A stretch of DNA of 64,000 nt from Pontibacter diazotrophicus (GCF_003367245.1 NZ_QRGR01000004.1:124001-188000); one strand, 5' to 3'. Positions 1-9,634 are shown, counted from the first letter of the stretch. The notes: a model not told the origin generated them from the letters alone. Translations and numbers: made by a program.

Positions 1-165
1 TTAGGTGAGGCTGCAGAAAAGAAACTGTTTAGCCGCCTTCATACACGCCTTAAAAAATATGAAGTGCCGAAAGAAATCATCTACAGCCCCACATTTTCAG
101 GAACAGCCACCGGTAAAATTTCGCGTCAGATTACCCTGCGGAAGCTTGGTTTACACACAGACTAA
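1..165 (+). CDS. C-terminal end of an AMP-binding ligase (acyl-CoA synthetase / MenE-like), partial
   Basis: The window opens inside a gene read in frame 1 that stops with TAA at 163-165, so only the last 54 codons are visible. They contain TATGKISRQITLRKLG, which matches the conserved C-terminal Gly-Lys-Ile hinge of adenylate-forming enzymes; the lysine there contacts the adenylate in the first half-reaction. The preceding YEVPKEIIYSP resembles the strand before that loop. O-succinylbenzoate-CoA ligase (MenE) is possible because bacteroidete MenE proteins end this way, but 54 residues cannot fix the substrate. No terminator follows directly; the next gene starts 65 bp later in the same direction. 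Confidence 0.7.
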   Translation, partial: LGEAAEKKLFSRLHTRLKKYEVPKEIIYSPTFSGTATGKISRQITLRKLGLHTD

Positions 166-230
166 CGCCCAATTATACAACAGCAGGAAGTTAGAACCGT
201 AGAATATATAAATCAACATTATAATATATT

Positions 231-1106
231 ATGCGAATTTTACTTCAGAATGCTTTTTTTGTTTTCCTGCTGGTGGGCCTTAACAGTTGTATCGGCAGGC
301 TTTTCTCGTCCAGGGCTCCTGTAGAACTGGAGCAGGCCTGGGCGTCTGATAATACTTTGCGTACTCCTGAATCGGTTGTACACGACCCATTGCGTAACAC
401 CATTTATGTTTCCAACATCAACGAACAATCCGGTACCCGCAAAGACGGGGATGGCTTTATCTCCCGCCTGAGCACAACCGGACAAATAGAAGAACTGTAC
501 TGGGTATCAGGCCTGAACGACCCAAAAGGAACAGCCTTGCATAACAATGTGCTGTATGTAGCCGATGTAGATGAAATTGTAGCTATCTCTACCCAAACCG
601 GCTCCGTTCTTGGGAAATACAAAGCCGATAATGCCCGGGATCTGAATGGTATAACAGTGGATAATAATGGAAATGTGTTTGTCACAGACTCTGACCAACG
701 GCGCATTTACCAACTCAACAATGGCCGCGTGAGCGTTTGGGTAGATAACACCAGGCGTGAAAATCCGAATGGCATTTACAAGGAAGGCAACCGCATGATT
801 GTAGCCTTTATGAACAGCGGTAAGATTCGCTTTCTGGATCCGGAAACAAAAAACTTCACAGACTGGACTGATGGAATAAAATCTGCGGACGGTATTGCGG
901 AAGCCGGCGATGGAAATTATCTGATTTCGAGCTGGGACGGTGAAATATTCTATGTAAACAGCAATGGCAAGAACTGGAGCGTGTTGAATACCCGTGGCCA
1001 GAACATGAATACCGCCGATATAAGCTACGCTGAGAGATTAGGTGTTTTATTAGTCCCCACATTTAAAGATAACAGAGTGGTGGCTTACAGGGTAAGACAA
1101 CGGTAA
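231..1106 (+). CDS. SMP-30/gluconolactonase-like beta-propeller lipoprotein
   Basis: A 291-residue protein with a lipoprotein signal peptide: a hydrophobic stretch at residues 4-17 and a lipobox LNSC ending at Cys20, so it should be anchored in the outer or inner membrane facing the periplasm. The body has repeated blade-like motifs (DPKGTALHNNVLYVADVDE, LNGITVDNNGNVFVTDSD, NPNGIYKEGNRMIVAF) typical of six-bladed SMP-30/NHL propellers. Family members are lactonases or binding scaffolds, and no catalytic assignment is possible from sequence. The ATG at 231 gives a normal signal peptide. A hairpin terminator follows at 1134-1171, so this is probably the end of a transcript that may include the upstream ligase. 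Confidence 0.75.
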   Translation: MRILLQNAFFVFLLVGLNSCIGRLFSSRAPVELEQAWASDNTLRTPESVVHDPLRNTIYVSNINEQSGTRKDGDGFISRLSTTGQIEELYWVSGLNDPKGTALHNNVLYVADVDEIVAISTQTGSVLGKYKADNARDLNGITVDNNGNVFVTDSDQRRIYQLNNGRVSVWVDNTRRENPNGIYKEGNRMIVAFMNSGKIRFLDPETKNFTDWTDGIKSADGIAEAGDGNYLISSWDGEIFYVNSNGKNWSVLNTRGQNMNTADISYAERLGVLLVPTFKDNRVVAYRVRQR

Positions 1107-1133
1107 GCTACTACTAACATAACGAAGAGACTT

Positions 1134-1171
1134 AAAAAGGCAGCTGCACGGATGGTGTTAGCTGCCTTTTT
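1134..1171 (+). terminator. Rho-independent terminator after the propeller lipoprotein gene
   Basis: The arms AAAAAGGCAGCT (1134-1145) and AGCTGCCTTTTT (1160-1171) are perfectly complementary over 12 bp, with a 14-nt loop. The T-rich tail continues to about 1174. It lies 27 bp past the stop codon. Confidence 0.85.
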
Positions 1172-1204
1172 TATATTGCTACAGAAAATTAAAATGACGA
1201 TAGC

Positions 1205-2131
1205 ATGAAAAAGCTCCCCACACTACACATCATAAACGGCGATGCCTCTCTTCCAGCCTTCGAAGCTGCCAGGCTACCAGGGCAGGTGCTGGTATGGCGT
1301 GAAATTCTTTCAGAAGGGCCTGCTGTAGCAAGCCTGCCCGAGCACGCGTTCTGGCAGAAGCGACAGGAGTACATCACAAAGACCTACAAGGAAGCAGCAG
1401 CTGACTATAATAAGAAAGTCCTGGATGAACTGCCCAAATTGAATGCGGCAGGCGCTTTCTTTGAGGTAGTGCTTTGGTTTGATGCTGACCTAATGTGCCA
1501 GGTAAACCTCCTGTACCTGCTACACCGCATGTACCTGCTTCAGCTATCCTCTGTAACTATTTGCACACCTCCCCTGCCTGAAAATATCGGCCTTCTTAAA
1601 CCAGAAGAACTGCAACAGCTTTTCGAGACACGGCATCAGCAAAATGCCGCTCAGCTAGAAGAAGCCCACAGGATCTGGCAACTATATGCAGGTCCGGATC
1701 CTATGAAGCTTCAGAGCTACACACAGCAGCATCAAGAAGTTCAACCACCTTTTGGTAAGGCGATGGCCCTGCATCTGAGTCGCTTCCCGGGTTGTAAAAC
1801 CGGCCTAGGCCAGCCAGAACTTGGACTGCTAGAGCTTATACAGCAAGGCGCTAATACAAAGAAGCAACTCATGCAACAGTTTTGGAAAAGCTATCCGGAG
1901 TATGGCTTTGGCGATTGGCAGCTCCTGCAACTACTTCAGCGCCTGCAACCACAACTCGTAGACGACAATGGGCTTCTAACAATGAGCCCTTTGGGGATTC
2001 AGGTATTACAAAACGAAGCCACTGTCATACCTAAAGAATACTGGCTTGGAGGCATTAAAATAAATGGCGCTACTAACAACTTGTGCTACAACACTCTACT
2101 TCAGCAGTTGCAAAATTCTTCTTCGCTATAG
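1205..2131 (+). CDS. DUF1835 domain-containing protein
   Basis: A 308-residue cytoplasmic protein with no signal peptide or membrane segment. The N-terminus carries LHIINGDAS near residues 7-15, the signature of the DUF1835 family, followed by the conserved LVWREILSEGP stretch. The C-terminal half is helical and rich in Gln and Leu. Its biochemical function is not established; the family is widespread in soil bacteria. The gene is isolated between the terminator at 1134-1171 and a secreted-protein gene 68 bp downstream on the same strand. Confidence 0.75.
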   Translation: MKKLPTLHIINGDASLPAFEAARLPGQVLVWREILSEGPAVASLPEHAFWQKRQEYITKTYKEAAADYNKKVLDELPKLNAAGAFFEVVLWFDADLMCQVNLLYLLHRMYLLQLSSVTICTPPLPENIGLLKPEELQQLFETRHQQNAAQLEEAHRIWQLYAGPDPMKLQSYTQQHQEVQPPFGKAMALHLSRFPGCKTGLGQPELGLLELIQQGANTKKQLMQQFWKSYPEYGFGDWQLLQLLQRLQPQLVDDNGLLTMSPLGIQVLQNEATVIPKEYWLGGIKINGATNNLCYNTLLQQLQNSSSL

Positions 2132-2199
2132 AATAAATTAAGAATTCTGGCCTCAAATGTGTATACTTCCTGCTGTACCTATACTTTTTCCAAAGGAAT

Positions 2200-2619
2200 A
2201 TGAAGACGAAGCAAAAGTATACCTTAGCGCTTGCCACCGTGTTACCACTGGCAGCCGCTTTTTGTTTGAGCACCACCGCACAAAGCCCTGCATCAGTACT
2301 GCCAGCACAACAGCAACCACATGTGCTGGTAAGCAATGCGAAGCATAGCAGCCAAAATTACGAAACGCTTTCAGGTATAAACCTTTATCACACCGGCAAG
2401 GGCAGCTATCAACTGGATTTCTCTCAGCATCTAAAAGAAAACGCATTATTGAGCATAAAGAACGTTGCTCAAAAAGTGGTTTACCAGAAGCCGGTGAGTA
2501 TAAAAAGCAACAGCTCTTCCTGGCGCTACAAGCTAGGCAAAATGAAACCTGGCACTTACCTGGTAGAGGTCATTACCAGCGACACTACGTACTGGACCAA
2601 ATTCAGAATAGGGCGCTAA
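2200..2619 (+). CDS. Small secreted protein with a sorting-domain-like beta fold
   Basis: A 139-residue protein with a Sec signal peptide (KTKQK, a hydrophobic core to about residue 24, cleavage near TTAQS). The rest is predicted beta-rich. It ends with KMKPGTYLVEVITSDTTYW and FRIGR, resembling the last strands of type IX secretion C-terminal sorting domains, where a 'G-x-Y-x-V' strand precedes the end. It is too short to carry a separate passenger domain, so it may be a stand-alone beta-sandwich protein rather than a secreted enzyme. The ATG at 2200 follows an AAGGAA stretch and gives a clean signal peptide. No specific function is recognised. Confidence 0.6.
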   Translation: MKTKQKYTLALATVLPLAAAFCLSTTAQSPASVLPAQQQPHVLVSNAKHSSQNYETLSGINLYHTGKGSYQLDFSQHLKENALLSIKNVAQKVVYQKPVSIKSNSSSWRYKLGKMKPGTYLVEVITSDTTYWTKFRIGR

Positions 2620-2685
2620 GATATACTTTAGATGTTCAATGGATGCATCTGTGCCAGATGATCTTTTGGCACTTCAGGCAGGCAG

Positions 2686-3663
2686 TTATACTTTAGCCCA
2701 CTCGCTTACGGCATGATACAGCAGCCCTGCAGCCAGTTTGGCGGTGCGGTTGTCGGTGTCAAAGGCAGGGTTAAGCTCTGCCACATCGAGGCTTAGCAAT
2801 TTACCACTTGCTGCCACCTGCTGAAGCAGTTGCAGCACGATTCCCGGTTGAAGCCCCAAGACATTGACGGCACTCACTCCGGGAGCATAGGCAGCAGAAA
2901 AAACATCGAGGTCAATCGTCAGGTATACAGCTTCTACCTGTTCCAGCCATACCTGCAACTGCTCCTGCAGAACAGGAAACGTATGATGCCCCTGTGCTTG
3001 TTCCGCGAATGTATACTGTACTTGTAGCTTTTCTGCTGTATGGAAGAGAATTCGCGTATTTCCCTGCTGCTGTATTCCGATGCAATTGTATACAAATTCT
3101 TTTCCCTGTTCATGCAGCTTATCTGCTATCTGCAGAAATGGCGTACCAGAACTTGATTGCCGGGCATAAGAGCGCAAATCAAAATGAGCATCGAAATTCA
3201 GAATACCGAGCCTTTGCTTTACGGTTGCCTGCTCCAATCCTAAAAAGTGACCAAAGGCAATCTCGTGTCCGCCGCCCAGCACCAGTGGCCTATACCCATG
3301 CTGCAGCAAAACCGCCACTTTTCTTCCTAACTGTTCCTGTGCCTCCTCCAGGTTCTGATTGGTGCATAGCACATCTCCGGCATCGTAAAGCATGACTTTG
3401 GAAGGCAGGTGATGCGCAAAAGATGCCATGGCACTGCGCAGGCTTGCAGGACCGTCAACGGCCCCTGTTCTGCCCTGGTTCCGGCGCACCCCTTCATCAC
3501 AGCAGAAACCTAAGAAAACAAAAGCAATCTTTGTGTCAGGCACAGGAGGCACTTCTCCTGACAAATCCAGAAACTTGATTACCTGATGCCACCGATACTC
3601 CAGTTCCTCATCATGTGCGTCAGTTCTGCCCTTCCAGGCCTGTTTAGAAGCGGGTTTATACAT
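2686..3663 (-). CDS. hutG: Formimidoylglutamase (arginase family)
   Basis: A 325-residue ureohydrolase-fold protein. It should hydrolyse N-formimidoyl-L-glutamate to glutamate and formamide, the last step of one histidine degradation route. The binuclear manganese ligands are visible: GGGHE with His133, FDAHFDLR with Asp158, His160 and Asp162, and TIDLDVF with Asp251 and Asp253. It is the last gene of the minus-strand group hutU-hutI-hutG and lies 117 bp after hutI. Agmatinase or arginase cannot be excluded from motifs alone, but the neighbours make HutG the best call. It ends facing the 2200-2619 gene, with only a weak hairpin (GTGCCA at 2651, TGGCAC at 2667) between them. Confidence 0.88.
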   Translation of the reverse strand: MYKPASKQAWKGRTDAHDEELEYRWHQVIKFLDLSGEVPPVPDTKIAFVFLGFCCDEGVRRNQGRTGAVDGPASLRSAMASFAHHLPSKVMLYDAGDVLCTNQNLEEAQEQLGRKVAVLLQHGYRPLVLGGGHEIAFGHFLGLEQATVKQRLGILNFDAHFDLRSYARQSSSGTPFLQIADKLHEQGKEFVYNCIGIQQQGNTRILFHTAEKLQVQYTFAEQAQGHHTFPVLQEQLQVWLEQVEAVYLTIDLDVFSAAYAPGVSAVNVLGLQPGIVLQLLQQVAASGKLLSLDVAELNPAFDTDNRTAKLAAGLLYHAVSEWAKV

Positions 3664-3780
3664 CAGATTGGTTGCTGTTGATGAATCTTTAAATACTTAC
3701 CTTAAGGCCTGAGTTTATAATGTTTGTAAGGAAGACCAGGGATTGTCCATTGAAAGTACGTTTCTTTTGTATGGCTTCTT

Positions 3781-5034
3781 CTACAAGCAAACCCGTACCC
3801 CCTTCTTCCAGATGATAGCAGGTTTAAGCTTGCCTTGCTGGTACAAAATCTCTCTGTAATCTGCTGTCGGGAAAGCAATTATATCAGCTAAACATCCTTT
3901 TCCCAACTCACCCCTGTCAGATAGGTTGAGGGCACGGGAGGCACGGGTGGTAATGGCCGCAAAAGTTTCAGCAGTCGAAAGCTTTTCAGCAGCTCCTAAA
4001 AGAGCCGCCTGCGTTAGCAAATCACCCATTGGCGCTGAACCGGGGTTCCAATCGGTGGCAATGGTAAGACACAGGCCGCTGTCCAGCATCGTGCGTGCCG
4101 GGGCATAGCCCATGCCTAAGCCCAGAGAAGCACCCGGTAATACGGTTGCCACTACTCCTGCCTCTTTCAAAAGCGCCACAGAAGCCTCATCACTGGCCTC
4201 TAAATGATCTGCACTGAGGGCTCCTGCTTCAGCTGCCACCCTGCTTCCACCGGTACTGAACTGGTCAGCATGTACCGTGATGTCAAAGCCCATCTCCTTC
4301 GCTTTCAACAGGTAATCGAGTGATTCTTTCTCAGTAAAGGCTGATTCCTCTACAAAAATATCAACTCGGCTGGCTAAGTTCTGTTCCTGCACCTGCGGCA
4401 ATAACACGTCCAGCAGGTGCTGCAGATAGAGTTTTGAATCTGTGAATTCCGGTGGTCGTGTATGAGCAGCCAGGCAAGTTGGTATCAGGTCCAGCGCATG
4501 ATGCTTGTGCACAAGTGCTATCGCCTCAAGCATCTTCAATTCATCATCTACTGTAAGGCCGTAGCCACTTTTCACTTCACAGGTTGTCACTCCCTCCGCC
4601 AGATGCCGATCGCAGCGCTTCTTTAACAGGTCTACCAGTTCAATAAGCGTGGCTTCCCTTGTTTTGCGCACCGTTTCCAGAATACCGCCGCCACTGTGTG
4701 CTATCTCCAAATATGATTTACCGGCCACACGAAGCGCATAATCATTCGCGCGGGAGCCGGCGAAGCAAAGGTGAGTATGCGCATCAATTAGGCCTGGTAA
4801 CAGCACCATCGGCTGCGCTATCCTATCAACCTGGTATGCATTCGCCTGCGCCCCCTGTTCCAGCTTCTGGTAAGCATCTACCTTTACAATTTTGCCTTCC
4901 TGTACCAGCACCCCTGCATTCGCCAGCACCTGCAGCTGCGTATCTTTTATGGGACCTGTCTTTGGCAGCCCCGTCATAGGTATAGCCTGGCTGAAGGGGC
5001 CGATTAGAGAAATTTCGGAATCACTTGTTTTCAT
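3781..5034 (-). CDS. hutI: Imidazolonepropionase
   Basis: A cytosolic amidohydrolase that opens the ring of 4-imidazolone-5-propionate to give N-formimidoylglutamate, the substrate of the neighbouring HutG. It has the metal-binding DAHTHLCFAGSR motif near the N-terminus, the EVKSGYGL loop, the VHADQFSTGG metal-ligand segment and the TDWNPGSAP motif of the family. Starting at the ATG whose reverse complement is at 5032-5034 gives 417 residues beginning MKTSDSEISLIGPFSQ, which agrees with the usual family N-terminus. An upstream in-frame ATG at 5067 would add 11 residues and cannot be ruled out. hutU lies just upstream on the same strand. Confidence 0.93.
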   Translation of the reverse strand: MKTSDSEISLIGPFSQAIPMTGLPKTGPIKDTQLQVLANAGVLVQEGKIVKVDAYQKLEQGAQANAYQVDRIAQPMVLLPGLIDAHTHLCFAGSRANDYALRVAGKSYLEIAHSGGGILETVRKTREATLIELVDLLKKRCDRHLAEGVTTCEVKSGYGLTVDDELKMLEAIALVHKHHALDLIPTCLAAHTRPPEFTDSKLYLQHLLDVLLPQVQEQNLASRVDIFVEESAFTEKESLDYLLKAKEMGFDITVHADQFSTGGSRVAAEAGALSADHLEASDEASVALLKEAGVVATVLPGASLGLGMGYAPARTMLDSGLCLTIATDWNPGSAPMGDLLTQAALLGAAEKLSTAETFAAITTRASRALNLSDRGELGKGCLADIIAFPTADYREILYQQGKLKPAIIWKKGVRVCL

Positions 5035-5105
5035 TGTAATTGATGTGTTTGCTGTATGGCGCTGCATTTATTTACAATAATGCTTCACCCTTTTAGAAGG
5101 TGTGG

Positions 5106-6818
5106 CTATAAATCTAATCCAAACTTCTCCGCATTACCCTGCGCTGCTTCATACCCTGCATCTGCATGACGGAAAATGCCCAGGGCCGGATCATTGTATA
5201 GCACACGGCGCAAACAACGTTCAGCCCTATCAGTACCATCCGCTAAAATAACCATACCCGCATGCTGAGAATATCCGATGCCTACGCCGCCACCGTGATG
5301 AAACGATACCCAGGTGGCGCCCCCGCCGGTATTGGCCATGAGGTTAAGCAGTGGCCAGTCAGAAACGGCATCTGAGCCATCTTTCATGTCTTCCGTCTCA
5401 CGGTAAGGCGAAGCGACAGAACCGCAGTCTAGGTGGTCGCGCCCTATCACCAGAGGTGCCTTCACTTTACCTTCCCGCACCAGCTGGTTAAACAGGAGTC
5501 CGGCTTTTTCCCGCTCACCCATTCCCAACCAGCAGATGCGGCAGGGCAACCCCTGAAACGCCACCTTTTCTTCCGCCTCATTCAGCCAGTGAATCATGTG
5601 CTTGTTCTCAGGGAACAATGTCTTCAGCGCTTCATCGGTCACACTTATATCTTCAGGATCTCCTGACAATGCCGCCCAACGAAACGGACCTTTACCCTCG
5701 CAAAAAAGCGGGCGGATATACTCCGGCACAAAACCGGGAATCCGGAAGGCATCTGTTTCCCCGCCCTGCTGCGCAAACTCCCGGAGGTTATTGCCATAGT
5801 CAAATACTTTACTGCCCCGTTTTTGCATCTCCAGCATACAACCGACATGGCGGGCCATGCTTTTCAGGGAGCGCTCCTTATAAGCTTCTGGAGTTGTTGA
5901 CAGAAGTTCTTTAGCCTCTTTTAAGGTAAGGCCAACCGGTACGTATCCATTAAGCGGATCGTGCGCGGAAGTCTGGTCTGTAAGTATATCAGGAATAATA
6001 CCTTCCTGCAGCAGGCGCTCCAGCACATCTCCTATGTTGCCGACCAAACCAACCGAAACAGCTTCGCCCTTCTCCTTTGCCTCCAGCACCCACTGCTTTG
6101 CCTCATGATAGTCTTCCGTCATTTTATGAAGATAGCGGGTTTCCAGGCGCTTCCGGATACGCTCCGGGTCAACATCCACACCCAGAAAAGTAGCTCCGGC
6201 CATAGTAGCGGCTAAAGGCTGGGCGCCACCCATGCCGCCCAACCCACCTGTTACCAGCAGCCTGTGGCGCAGGTCTCCCTTGAAATACTTTTCCCCGCAG
6301 GCCACAAAAGTTTCATAAGTGCCCTGGAGAATGCCCTGTGTGCCGATGTAGATCCAGCTGCCTGCCGTCATTTGGCCATACATAATCAGCCCACGCTTGC
6401 GCAGGTCGTTGAAGTGCTCCCATGTTGCCCAATGCGGCACCAGGTTACTGTTAGCAATCATTACCCGTGGCGCCTCCGGATGGGTGCGCACCTTCCCTAC
6501 CGGCTTGCCAGATTGCACTAGCAGGCTCTCATCCTCCTCCAGTTCCAACAGGACTTCTATAATTTTACGGGCATCATCCGGGGTGCGTGCTGCCTGGCCT
6601 GTTCCGCCATATACAACCAACTCAGCGGGCGCCTCGGCTACTTCATCTGTCAGGTTATTAAGAAACATCCGTAGCGCTGCCTCTGCCTGCCAGTTTTTAG
6701 CGTTTAGCTCAGGTCCGCGAGGAGGATTGTAGACAGGATGATTCGCATACTTCTGCAGGAACTGTGCTGCTGTAAGCCTGGCCTTTTGCGGGGATGCTGG
6801 TGCAGGAATTGTGTTCAT
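5106..6818 (-). CDS. hutU: Urocanate hydratase
   Basis: A 570-residue urocanase that adds water to urocanate using tightly bound NAD+ as an electrophile, producing imidazolonepropionate. The NAD-binding glycine-rich stretch [18 protein letters not shown] and the active-site segment [18 protein letters not shown], with the conserved cysteine, are intact. Length is normal for the family (about 550-570). It is the first gene of the minus-strand hut group. The histidine ammonia-lyase gene hutH, which would make urocanate, is not beside it: the next gene upstream is a divergent methyltransferase. Confidence 0.96.
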   Translation of the reverse strand: MNTIPAPASPQKARLTAAQFLQKYANHPVYNPPRGPELNAKNWQAEAALRMFLNNLTDEVAEAPAELVVYGGTGQAARTPDDARKIIEVLLELEEDESLLVQSGKPVGKVRTHPEAPRVMIANSNLVPHWATWEHFNDLRKRGLIMYGQMTAGSWIYIGTQGILQGTYETFVACGEKYFKGDLRHRLLVTGGLGGMGGAQPLAATMAGATFLGVDVDPERIRKRLETRYLHKMTEDYHEAKQWVLEAKEKGEAVSVGLVGNIGDVLERLLQEGIIPDILTDQTSAHDPLNGYVPVGLTLKEAKELLSTTPEAYKERSLKSMARHVGCMLEMQKRGSKVFDYGNNLREFAQQGGETDAFRIPGFVPEYIRPLFCEGKGPFRWAALSGDPEDISVTDEALKTLFPENKHMIHWLNEAEEKVAFQGLPCRICWLGMGEREKAGLLFNQLVREGKVKAPLVIGRDHLDCGSVASPYRETEDMKDGSDAVSDWPLLNLMANTGGGATWVSFHHGGGVGIGYSQHAGMVILADGTDRAERCLRRVLYNDPALGIFRHADAGYEAAQGNAEKFGLDL

Positions 6819-6923
6819 AGTTTGTAGGTTTAGATAAGCGTCTATTCAATTATGCGAAATTTTCTTTAGAAAGTATAGCGAATGTGTTTTAAATTGAGCG
6901 GAAGAACATTTTCAAACCTTGAT

Positions 6924-7547
6924 ATGAACGTACCTGCTATTGTCACTTTGCCCGCTATTTTTGGGAATATAGATATTTACCTGTTCGACCAGCTCCTGAA
7001 AGGCCGCATTAGGGAGGGTATGACAGTATTTGACGCAGGATGTGGCGCCGGAAGAAACATAGAATATTTACTAAAAGCAGGTGTAACGGTCTACGGAGCT
7101 GATATCTCAGCAGAAGCCATTAATCAAGTGCGTCAGCTAGCTTTACAGGAAAACCAGGAAGGTACAAATCAGAACTTTATAGTCGCTGACTTAGCAGATT
7201 TACCCTATCCAGATGAAAGCTTTGATGTGGTGCTTTGCAGCGCGGTACTACACTTTGCTAAAGACGAGCAGCATTTCAGAAGTATAGTGCAGGAACTATG
7301 GCGCGTACTAAAGCCTGGCGGCATGCTTTTTAGTCGGCTTAGTACGACCATTGGTATGGCAGGAAAGCTGCAACAGGTAAATGAACGCCAGTACCAGATG
7401 CCACATGGCCAAGTGTGGTTTCTGGCCGATGAGGCGCTGCTGCGGGAAATGGCATCTTTCTTACCGGCTGATTTTCTGGAGCCACTCAAGACCGTTTTAG
7501 TGGAGCAGGAAAGAAGCATGACGACGTGGGTATTGCAAAAGCAGTAA
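6924..7547 (+). CDS. Class I SAM-dependent methyltransferase
   Basis: About 207 residues with a Rossmann methyltransferase fold. The SAM-binding motif I is VFDAGCGAGRNIEYL, followed by the acidic YGADIS at the end of strand 2 and the motif IV-like FDVVLCSAVLHFA. The substrate is not identifiable; the family is methyltransferase domain 11. The ATG at 6924 (MNVPAIVTLPAIFG) was chosen because the 14 extra residues from an upstream ATG at 6882 are not conserved-looking. The gene is divergent from hutU and convergent with the sugar operon, from which a 19-bp inverted repeat separates it. Confidence 0.75.
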   Translation: MNVPAIVTLPAIFGNIDIYLFDQLLKGRIREGMTVFDAGCGAGRNIEYLLKAGVTVYGADISAEAINQVRQLALQENQEGTNQNFIVADLADLPYPDESFDVVLCSAVLHFAKDEQHFRSIVQELWRVLKPGGMLFSRLSTTIGMAGKLQQVNERQYQMPHGQVWFLADEALLREMASFLPADFLEPLKTVLVEQERSMTTWVLQKQ

Positions 7548-7612
7548 GCAGCGCCTTGAATCACTTAAGAGAATTTAAATTTTGCCCCCACTAACATTTA
7601 CGGTGTGACTAT

Positions 7613-7680
7613 AAACAATAAAGAGTCCCTTACCCTTAGCTAATGATTAGCAGCCAAGTGCAAGGGACTCTTTATTGTTT
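7613..7680. terminator. Bidirectional terminator between convergent genes
   Basis: The arms AAACAATAAAGAGTCCCTT (7613-7631) and AAGGGACTCTTTATTGTTT (7662-7680) form a perfect 19-bp inverted repeat. The 30-nt loop contains a second small hairpin, GCTAAT-G-ATTAGC. The repeat is A-rich at its left end and T-rich at its right end, so it can stop transcription from both sides. It sits between the 6924-7547 methyltransferase gene and the end of the minus-strand sugar operon. Confidence 0.9.
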
Positions 7681-7716
7681 AACCTATGGCATAGAAACCT
7701 GCCACGTATAGAAGAT

Positions 7717-8667
7717 CTACGACAGCAAGGTGTTAGTTACATAGTCATGACTCTGTCTGATGCTTTGATATGGATCCATATTCTCGGCAAAGTTTTCCTG
7801 CTCCACATATATATGCTCCACGTTAGAAGCAGACTGATTGAACAGCGACTGGTAATCGATGCTGCCACTGCCAATCTCCGTGTTCAGGGTCCTGTCGTTT
7901 CTATCCATGTCCTTCACATGCCACATCACAAAACGATTCGGATTTTCGTTCATCATGGCTACCGGGTCTTTTTCAGCTCTGTATACCCAGTAAAGATCCA
8001 ATTCCATTTTCACTAACTCAGGGTCTGTCTCCTCCAATAGAATCTGATAGCCTGTTGTGTCACCAAACTGATCAAATTCAAAAGCATGGTTGTGGTAAGC
8101 CAGTTGGAGCCCCTCCTCATTTACTTTTTGTGCAGCCTCGTTGATGCGCTGTGCTAATTTTCTGTAGTCATCGGCACTCTGACGAAGTGAATCACCGATG
8201 TGAGGGATAACGATGTAAGTTTGGCCGATTGCCTTGGCTGCGTCTATAAAAGACTGGAGCATTTCCTCATTACCCCCTGATAAATAAGGGTCCATACTAT
8301 AGTGACCACTCGGACTTGTTAAATTGTGAGACCTGAGCAGGTCATTAAAAGCACTTGGCTCCATTCCGAAGAAACCATTTTCCTGTGAGTAGCCATAAGT
8401 CTCTACTTTCTTGTAGCCTGCTTCAGCTACCTTCGGAATCACAACCTCTATTCCTTCACTTCCAATCTGCTCACGCAAGGAGTAAAGCTGTATACCAATC
8501 GCAGTATCTGTGTTGGCAGTTGCAGTACCGGTATCTGCTGTAGCACCCGTTGTTGCAGTGTCTTCATTGGCTTCGTTGTTTGTGCCACAGGAAATAAGGG
8601 CAGGAGTCATGAAAACCCCGGCAGACATTAAACCTGCGTATCGCAGGAAAGATCTTCTTTTGTTCAT
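7717..8667 (-). CDS. Exported sugar phosphate isomerase/epimerase-like TIM-barrel protein
   Basis: A 316-residue protein of the xylose-isomerase-like TIM-barrel superfamily (AP_endonuc_2). The N-terminus has KRRSFLRYAG, a twin-arginine-type signal, then ALISC with Cys27 as a likely lipidation site and a Thr/Ala-rich linker to about residue 55; it should therefore work in the periplasm. Typical metal-site segments follow: AYHNHAFEF, MELDLYWV, MWHVKDMD and YVEQENF. It is the last gene of the ten-gene minus-strand operon, 52 bp after a second exported TIM barrel. Members of this family act on keto-sugars as epimerases, isomerases or lyases; which one applies here is not visible. Confidence 0.8.
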   Translation of the reverse strand: MNKRRSFLRYAGLMSAGVFMTPALISCGTNNEANEDTATTGATADTGTATANTDTAIGIQLYSLREQIGSEGIEVVIPKVAEAGYKKVETYGYSQENGFFGMEPSAFNDLLRSHNLTSPSGHYSMDPYLSGGNEEMLQSFIDAAKAIGQTYIVIPHIGDSLRQSADDYRKLAQRINEAAQKVNEEGLQLAYHNHAFEFDQFGDTTGYQILLEETDPELVKMELDLYWVYRAEKDPVAMMNENPNRFVMWHVKDMDRNDRTLNTEIGSGSIDYQSLFNQSASNVEHIYVEQENFAENMDPYQSIRQSHDYVTNTLLS

Positions 8668-8719
8668 TATGCTCTTTTAAAGTATAAGTGGATAGTTTTA
8701 TTTCTGAGATTAGATTAGT

Positions 8720-9607
8720 TTAAACATCACATATTTGAATAGCCTTCTGTAGCGAAGCCAGCTTATCTTCCTGTTCTGGAATAAACTCCTGCGCCACATA
8801 TCCCTTGAATCCTGTTTCTTTGATGGCTCTCATAATGGCAGGATAATAGAGTTCCTGCGATTCATCTATTTCATGCCTGCCCGGAACACCTGCTGTATGG
8901 TAATGGGCAATATAAGGATGACTATCTCTGATGGTTCGAATAACATCTCCCTCATCAATCTGCATGTGGTAGATGTCGTATAGAAGTTTAAAGTTTTCAG
9001 AACCCGTTCTTTTTGCCAGTTCTACTCCCCAGGCGGTATGGTCGCACATATAATCTTTGTGGTCAATTTTGCTGTTTAGAAGCTCCATTACCAGCACCAC
9101 CTTGTGCTTTTCAGCCAGGGGCATTATCTTTTTCAGGCCCTCGGCACAATTTTTAAGCCCTGTCTCATCATCCATTCCTTTTCTGTTTCCGCTATAACAT
9201 ATCAGGTTGGTATAGCCTGCCTTGGCAACGCGTGGAATCATTTCAGAGTAGTTCTTCATTAAGGTGGCATGGTATTGCGGGTCGTTCCATCCTTCCGAGA
9301 GACCTATCTCTGCTCCGTTGCACATAGTAGAATGTAATCCGTGCTTTTGCAGTGTAGGCCATTCGTTCGGACCTACCAGGTCTATGCCTTTTATACCCAT
9401 TCCCTTTGCTGCCACACACAGCTCTTCTAACGAAAGGCCGCTGTAGGTCCAGCGACACACTGCGTGGTTGATATTACCTTTTAGTGGGGAAGCCTTTATA
9501 TTGTCAGCTCGTGCTAATAATGGACTTATCATACCTGTAGCAGTTAAAGCGGCAGTACCTGCCAATACATTTTTAATTGCAGTTCTACGGTTAGGATGCT
9601 GTGACAT
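8720..9607 (-). CDS. Exported hydroxypyruvate-isomerase-like TIM-barrel protein
   Basis: A 295-residue xylose-isomerase-like TIM barrel with a twin-arginine signal (PNRRTAIKNV, a hydrophobic stretch, cleavage near ARADN). Metal-ligand segments VMELLNSKIDHKDY, KLLYDIYHMQID, IAHYHTAGVPGRHE and AQEFIP match the hydroxypyruvate isomerase (Hyi) subgroup, which supplies the annotation name. A periplasmic location argues against true hydroxypyruvate metabolism, so a keto-sugar isomerase or lyase role within this operon is more likely. It lies 27 bp after the MFS gene and 52 bp before the last operon gene. Confidence 0.8.
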   Translation of the reverse strand: MSQHPNRRTAIKNVLAGTAALTATGMISPLLARADNIKASPLKGNINHAVCRWTYSGLSLEELCVAAKGMGIKGIDLVGPNEWPTLQKHGLHSTMCNGAEIGLSEGWNDPQYHATLMKNYSEMIPRVAKAGYTNLICYSGNRKGMDDETGLKNCAEGLKKIMPLAEKHKVVLVMELLNSKIDHKDYMCDHTAWGVELAKRTGSENFKLLYDIYHMQIDEGDVIRTIRDSHPYIAHYHTAGVPGRHEIDESQELYYPAIMRAIKETGFKGYVAQEFIPEQEDKLASLQKAIQICDV

Positions 9608-9634
9608 AAATTGGGGTTAAATTATAAAGTATCG

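Noticed and set aside
5..202. 65-codon plus-strand open frame at the left edge
   Set aside because: It overlaps the clear AMP-ligase C-terminus in another frame and has no protein-like composition.
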